Assembly (NCBI GenBank): GCA_021443605.1
Contig: JABUTQ010000331.1
Location: 1 to 10,200 of the forward strand
Direction of reading: 5' to 3'
DNA length: 10,200 bases
Source of the DNA: Bacteroidales bacterium
GTDB taxonomy: Bacteria; Bacteroidota; Bacteroidia; Bacteroidales; UBA932
Both the position numbers and the translations under genes were made by a program. The notes under the pieces are model-generated. The model searched no databases. It was not told the origin of the DNA and worked only from the letters and a program-made list of their open reading frames with translations. The first letter of the stretch is position 1; each line of letters opens with the position of its first letter. Shown here piece after piece: positions 8,071 to 10,200 of the stretch.

Positions 8071-9076
8071 TCGAGAGGGCTCTTTGATAAGCCCTTGCAT
8101 TGAGCAGATGTTCGGCATAGCTGCTTGCAAACCTGTGCTGTCCGTCGAAAGTTTCCTTTGCGCAAAAATACAAATAATTGTGTCTCTTGTAGTTGAGCAC
8201 TGCATCAATGGCTTGGATGGGGGCAATTGTGATTGGCCCCGGAGGGAGCCCTTCGTATTTGTAGGTGTTGTATGGTGAATCGACCTCCAAGTGTTTGTTC
8301 AGGACTCTGGTTATCCCCTCGGCATTCAGGGCAAATTTTACGGTTGGATCGGCCTGCAGTTTCATTCCGATTTTCAGCCGGTTGATGTATACGCCTGCCA
8401 CTGTGGCCATTTCTGGCTGGTATTTTGTCTCTTCAATCACAATTGACGCGAGGGTGTGCACTTCATCCTGAGTGAGTCCAATCTCTTTTGCTTTTGCAAG
8501 ACGGCTCTCGTTCCAGAAATTGTCGTACTCCTTCTTCATTCTTTGCAGGAACTCATTTGGGGTTACTGTCCAATAAACTTCGTATGTGTTCGGGATGAAG
8601 ATTGAAAGATAGGTCTCTTTCTTGAATCCGAGTTCGTGCATAAGTGCAGTGTCCTGCATTGCCCTGATAAAGTCAAGCGAGTCGGCTTCGAGTTTTTTTG
8701 ACAGGAACGATGCCATTTTCTCGCTGTTGCGGATATATCCCTGCATCACAAGCTTTACCGGAGTCTGCCACCCGCGGGCGAAAGTGCGCACAAGTCCTTT
8801 GTTGTTCAATCCTGAGGCGATTACATATCTTCCGGGTTTGAAAATCGTGTCGAGACCGGCATGTTTTGCAGAGCGTTCGAAAGATTTTTCATTTTTCAGA
8901 ATACCCGCATTCTTTACGGAATCAATCAGTCCTTCGTAATCGGTATGCCTGTATATATAAATCACGGCGTCGTTTTCAATCGTATTTGCCTGATAATCCC
9001 TTACATAGATATTATAGCAGAATATGGCCGCAGCCGCAGTAATCGTGCCCAGTATCGCAATTATGGTGTTTTTCAT
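8039..9076 (-). CDS. mltG: Endolytic murein transglycosylase MltG (YceG family)
   Basis: MltG cuts nascent peptidoglycan strands internally at the inner membrane, which sets glycan chain length. The 345-residue protein has one N-terminal membrane anchor (about 4-24) with the rest periplasmic, a small N-terminal module (about 30-105) and the YceG catalytic domain (about 110-330). Conserved segments are LASIVIEET (209-217), AGVYINRLKIGMKLQADPT (227-245), YNTYKYEGLPPGPI (269-282) and YLYF (301-304). E216 aligns with the conserved Glu of the family motif ASIVxxET. The residue two before it, Glu in E. coli (ASIVEKET), is Ile here. The start ATG (9076-9074) overlaps the stop of the upstream glucosaminidase gene (ATGA), so translation is probably coupled. 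Its last 10 codons overlap the oppositely oriented protease gene. Confidence 0.93.
   Translation of the reverse strand: MKNTIIAILGTITAAAAIFCYNIYVRDYQANTIENDAVIYIYRHTDYEGLIDSVKNAGILKNEKSFERSAKHAGLDTIFKPGRYVIASGLNNKGLVRTFARGWQTPVKLVMQGYIRNSEKMASFLSKKLEADSLDFIRAMQDTALMHELGFKKETYLSIFIPNTYEVYWTVTPNEFLQRMKKEYDNFWNESRLAKAKEIGLTQDEVHTLASIVIEETKYQPEMATVAGVYINRLKIGMKLQADPTVKFALNAEGITRVLNKHLEVDSPYNTYKYEGLPPGPITIAPIQAIDAVLNYKRHNYLYFCAKETFDGQHRFASSYAEHLLNARAYQRALSTIERSKPLSD
8076..8095. terminator. Weak hairpin just past the protease gene
   Basis: AGGGCT (8076-8081) and AGCCCT (8090-8095) form a perfect 6-bp stem with an 8-base loop, starting six bases after the protease stop codon. It lies inside the mltG coding region. 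No T-tract follows it on either strand, so it is not a classical intrinsic terminator. It may mark an mRNA 3' end or be incidental to the mltG codons. Confidence 0.2.
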
Positions 9077-9993
9077 TTCTTTCTGAGTTTTAAAAGTGTC
9101 CCTTCGGATGGCTCAATGTTCTTTTTCAGCCCGTTGTATTTCCTGATATATTCTTCCCGCACGGCAAAACGCTGGGAAATGGACCAAACAGTTTCTCCCT
9201 CTTCCACTACGTGCATTTCTATATGTTCAGCCGCCTCTTTCTTCTTTGCTTCTATGAAGATGATATCGCCCGCGTTTATGACGGCATTTTTCTTCAGATC
9301 ATTGAATTTCAGGATTTCCCATTGGAACAGGCCGAGTTCGTTTGCAAGCGATTTTATTGTCTCTCCTCCGTTTGCCACGATATATTTCACCTTATTGCGG
9401 CTCATTATGTTGCGGCTCAACTGGATAGACCAGCTGACTGCCACCGGGCGCTCGATGCTTGCCGGAGAGGGGGGAATCATAGTCTGCGGGATATCCGTGT
9501 CGTATTTGTAGAGCTCGTTCTCTTCAATAATCTGAATCAAACGCTTTGCATACTCCGGATTAGTGGCATATCCGGCACTCTTCAGACCGTATGCCCACCC
9601 TTTATAGTCAGTGGGTTCAAGATCAAACAGGAATGCGTAACGGTCTGAATATCTGAGGAAATCTGAATGGTCGCGGAACGATTCTTCCGGGGATTTGTAC
9701 TTTCTGAAACACTCTCCTTTCTTATCGTCATCGTGATAGATTGCACCCCCTTTCCATCCGTGGCATTTAATCCCGAAATGGTTGTTCCCTTCGCGAGCGA
9801 GAGTAGATTTTCCGTCTCCCGATTCAAGACACGCCTGTGCCAAGGTGATGCTGGCCGGTATTCCGCTGTATTTCATCTCTGCTATTGCCGTCTCCTTGAA
9901 CTTTTCGATATAATCCGTCCTCCCTGCGCTTTGGGCATTGAGCGCGAATGATATCAACAATGATAAAATGGAGAGATGAAATGTCCGTTTCAT
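9073..9993 (-). CDS. Secreted glucosaminidase-domain wall hydrolase with two LysM repeats
   Basis: This is probably a peptidoglycan hydrolase cleaving the glycan backbone in the periplasm. The 306-residue protein has a signal peptide (MKRTFHLSILSLLISFALNA, cleavage likely after A20) and a glucosaminidase domain of the FlgJ/AcmA type (about 28-165). In that domain SITLAQACLESGDGKS and GNNHFGIKC are the hallmark segments, and E57 is the expected catalytic acid. A proline-rich linker (about 168-185) leads to two LysM glycan-binding repeats (about 202-248 and 259-304; YIVANGGETIKSLA and HVVEEGETVWSIS). ATG 9993 is chosen because it starts a normal signal peptide. An in-frame ATG at 10038 would add 15 residues ahead of it and run into the cdd promoter. 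The TGA stop overlaps the mltG ATG. I see no clear promoter for this strand. Whether it acts as a glucosaminidase or a muramidase is not decidable from the sequence. Confidence 0.9.
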   Translation of the reverse strand: MKRTFHLSILSLLISFALNAQSAGRTDYIEKFKETAIAEMKYSGIPASITLAQACLESGDGKSTLAREGNNHFGIKCHGWKGGAIYHDDDKKGECFRKYKSPEESFRDHSDFLRYSDRYAFLFDLEPTDYKGWAYGLKSAGYATNPEYAKRLIQIIEENELYKYDTDIPQTMIPPSPASIERPVAVSWSIQLSRNIMSRNKVKYIVANGGETIKSLANELGLFQWEILKFNDLKKNAVINAGDIIFIEAKKKEAAEHIEMHVVEEGETVWSISQRFAVREEYIRKYNGLKKNIEPSEGTLLKLRKK

Positions 9994-10024
9994 ATTGCGA
10001 AAATAGTAAAAGTCGGGGACTTTC

Positions 10025-10055
10025 TTGATAATGGTCAAAAAACTTGTTATTTTTG
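10025..10055 (+). promoter_or_regulatory. Promoter for cdd
   Basis: TTG at 10025-10027 and TATTTTTG at 10048-10055 are separated by exactly 20 bp, as in the rpsA promoter, and match the Bacteroidota consensus. Transcription would start near 10060, leaving only about 15 nt before the cdd ATG, so the leader is very short. The promoter lies in the 82-bp gap shared with the divergent glucosaminidase gene. Confidence 0.7.
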
Positions 10056-10058
10056 TAT

Positions 10059-10070
10059 GATAAGGTTATC
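10059..10070. repeat. Inverted repeat at the cdd transcription start
   Basis: GATAA (10059-10063) and TTATC (10066-10070) form a perfect inverted repeat around GG. It overlaps a second palindrome, TATCGATA (10067-10074). Both lie between the -7 box and the cdd start codon, where a repressor would block initiation. The region is AT-rich, so chance is a real alternative. Confidence 0.2.
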
Positions 10071-10075
10071 GATAT

Positions 10076-10200
10076 ATGAAAAGAAAGAGTTTGCAAATCG
10101 ATTACATCGAATACGATTCCTTCGATGAACTTTCCCCTGAAGACAGAAAAGTGCTTGAAAAGGCCGTTGAGGCGGCTGATTCTGCATACGCGCCCCATTC
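10076..10200 (+). CDS. cdd: Cytidine deaminase, N-terminal part (cut by window end)
   Basis: Only the first 41 codons are present; the frame is open to the window end. Cytidine deaminase converts cytidine and deoxycytidine to uridine and deoxyuridine in pyrimidine salvage, as a small cytoplasmic zinc enzyme. Support comes from the segment LSPEDRKVLEKAVEAADSAY followed by APHS, which matches the start of the family's first helix and its conserved AYAPYS motif; the phase and distance from the N-terminus fit Bacteroidota Cdd (about 160 residues). The zinc ligands (HAE and PCxxC) lie beyond the window, so activity cannot be judged. ATG 10076 sits about 15 nt after the predicted transcription start, with no Shine-Dalgarno. 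Confidence 0.82.
   Translation, partial: MKRKSLQIDYIEYDSFDELSPEDRKVLEKAVEAADSAYAPH

Noticed and set aside
9211..9648. 145-codon + strand frame opposite the LysM glucosaminidase gene
   Set aside because: The opposite strand encodes clear glucosaminidase and LysM motifs; the + frame has no recognisable domain.
9998..10005. TATTTTCG on the - strand as a -7 box for the glucosaminidase gene
   Set aside because: It has one mismatch to TAnnTTTG, no TTG at the right distance, and would start transcription within the start codon.
1..10200. Mobile element, CRISPR array, tRNA/rRNA gene or defence system
   Set aside because: No transposase, terminal repeats, spaced direct repeats, cloverleaf or unknown gene cluster was seen; every substantial coding region belongs to a known core family.

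Overview
The window looks like a stretch of a Bacteroidales (Bacteroidota) chromosome carrying ordinary core genes. The evidence is threefold. Three promoters match the Bacteroidota sigma-70 pattern (TTG about 20 bp upstream of TAnnTTTG). None of the starts has a convincing Shine-Dalgarno sequence, and several sit in A/T-rich leaders instead. The proteins also have Bacteroidota-type layouts: a short FtsY without the long acidic A domain, pheT separate from pheS, an S1 with an acidic N-terminal tail, and a secreted glucosaminidase with two LysM repeats. I cannot name the genus with confidence.

Layout, left to right. Bases 1-115 hold no gene I can support, only the promoter for ftsY. On the + strand, ftsY (SRP receptor) is followed after 6 bp by pheT (Phe-tRNA synthetase beta chain), so the two probably share a transcript. 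A 122-bp gap then holds a strong promoter, an AU-rich leader and a 12-codon leader ORF whose stop overlaps the rpsA start codon. Next come rpsA (ribosomal protein S1), rnz (tRNase Z, 3 bp after rpsA) and a secreted PDZ/S41 C-terminal processing protease (9 bp after rnz), which form a likely second operon. The protease gene meets mltG tail to tail with a 32-bp coding overlap. On the - strand, a secreted LysM glucosaminidase is followed by mltG (endolytic murein transglycosylase) through a 4-base ATGA overlap, giving a peptidoglycan-cutting pair. At the right edge an 82-bp divergent gap holds a good promoter for cdd (cytidine deaminase), which runs off the window.

Functionally, the + strand genes serve membrane targeting of nascent proteins, tRNA charging, translation initiation, tRNA 3' maturation and periplasmic proteolysis. 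The - strand genes serve cell-wall cutting. There is no sign of a mobile element, CRISPR array, RNA gene, defence island or unknown multi-gene system, and no gene-free stretch longer than 300 bases. The most interesting details are regulatory: the rpsA leader ORF, the convergent coding overlap, the ATGA-coupled wall enzymes, and the sharp codon-usage difference between rpsA and its operon partner.
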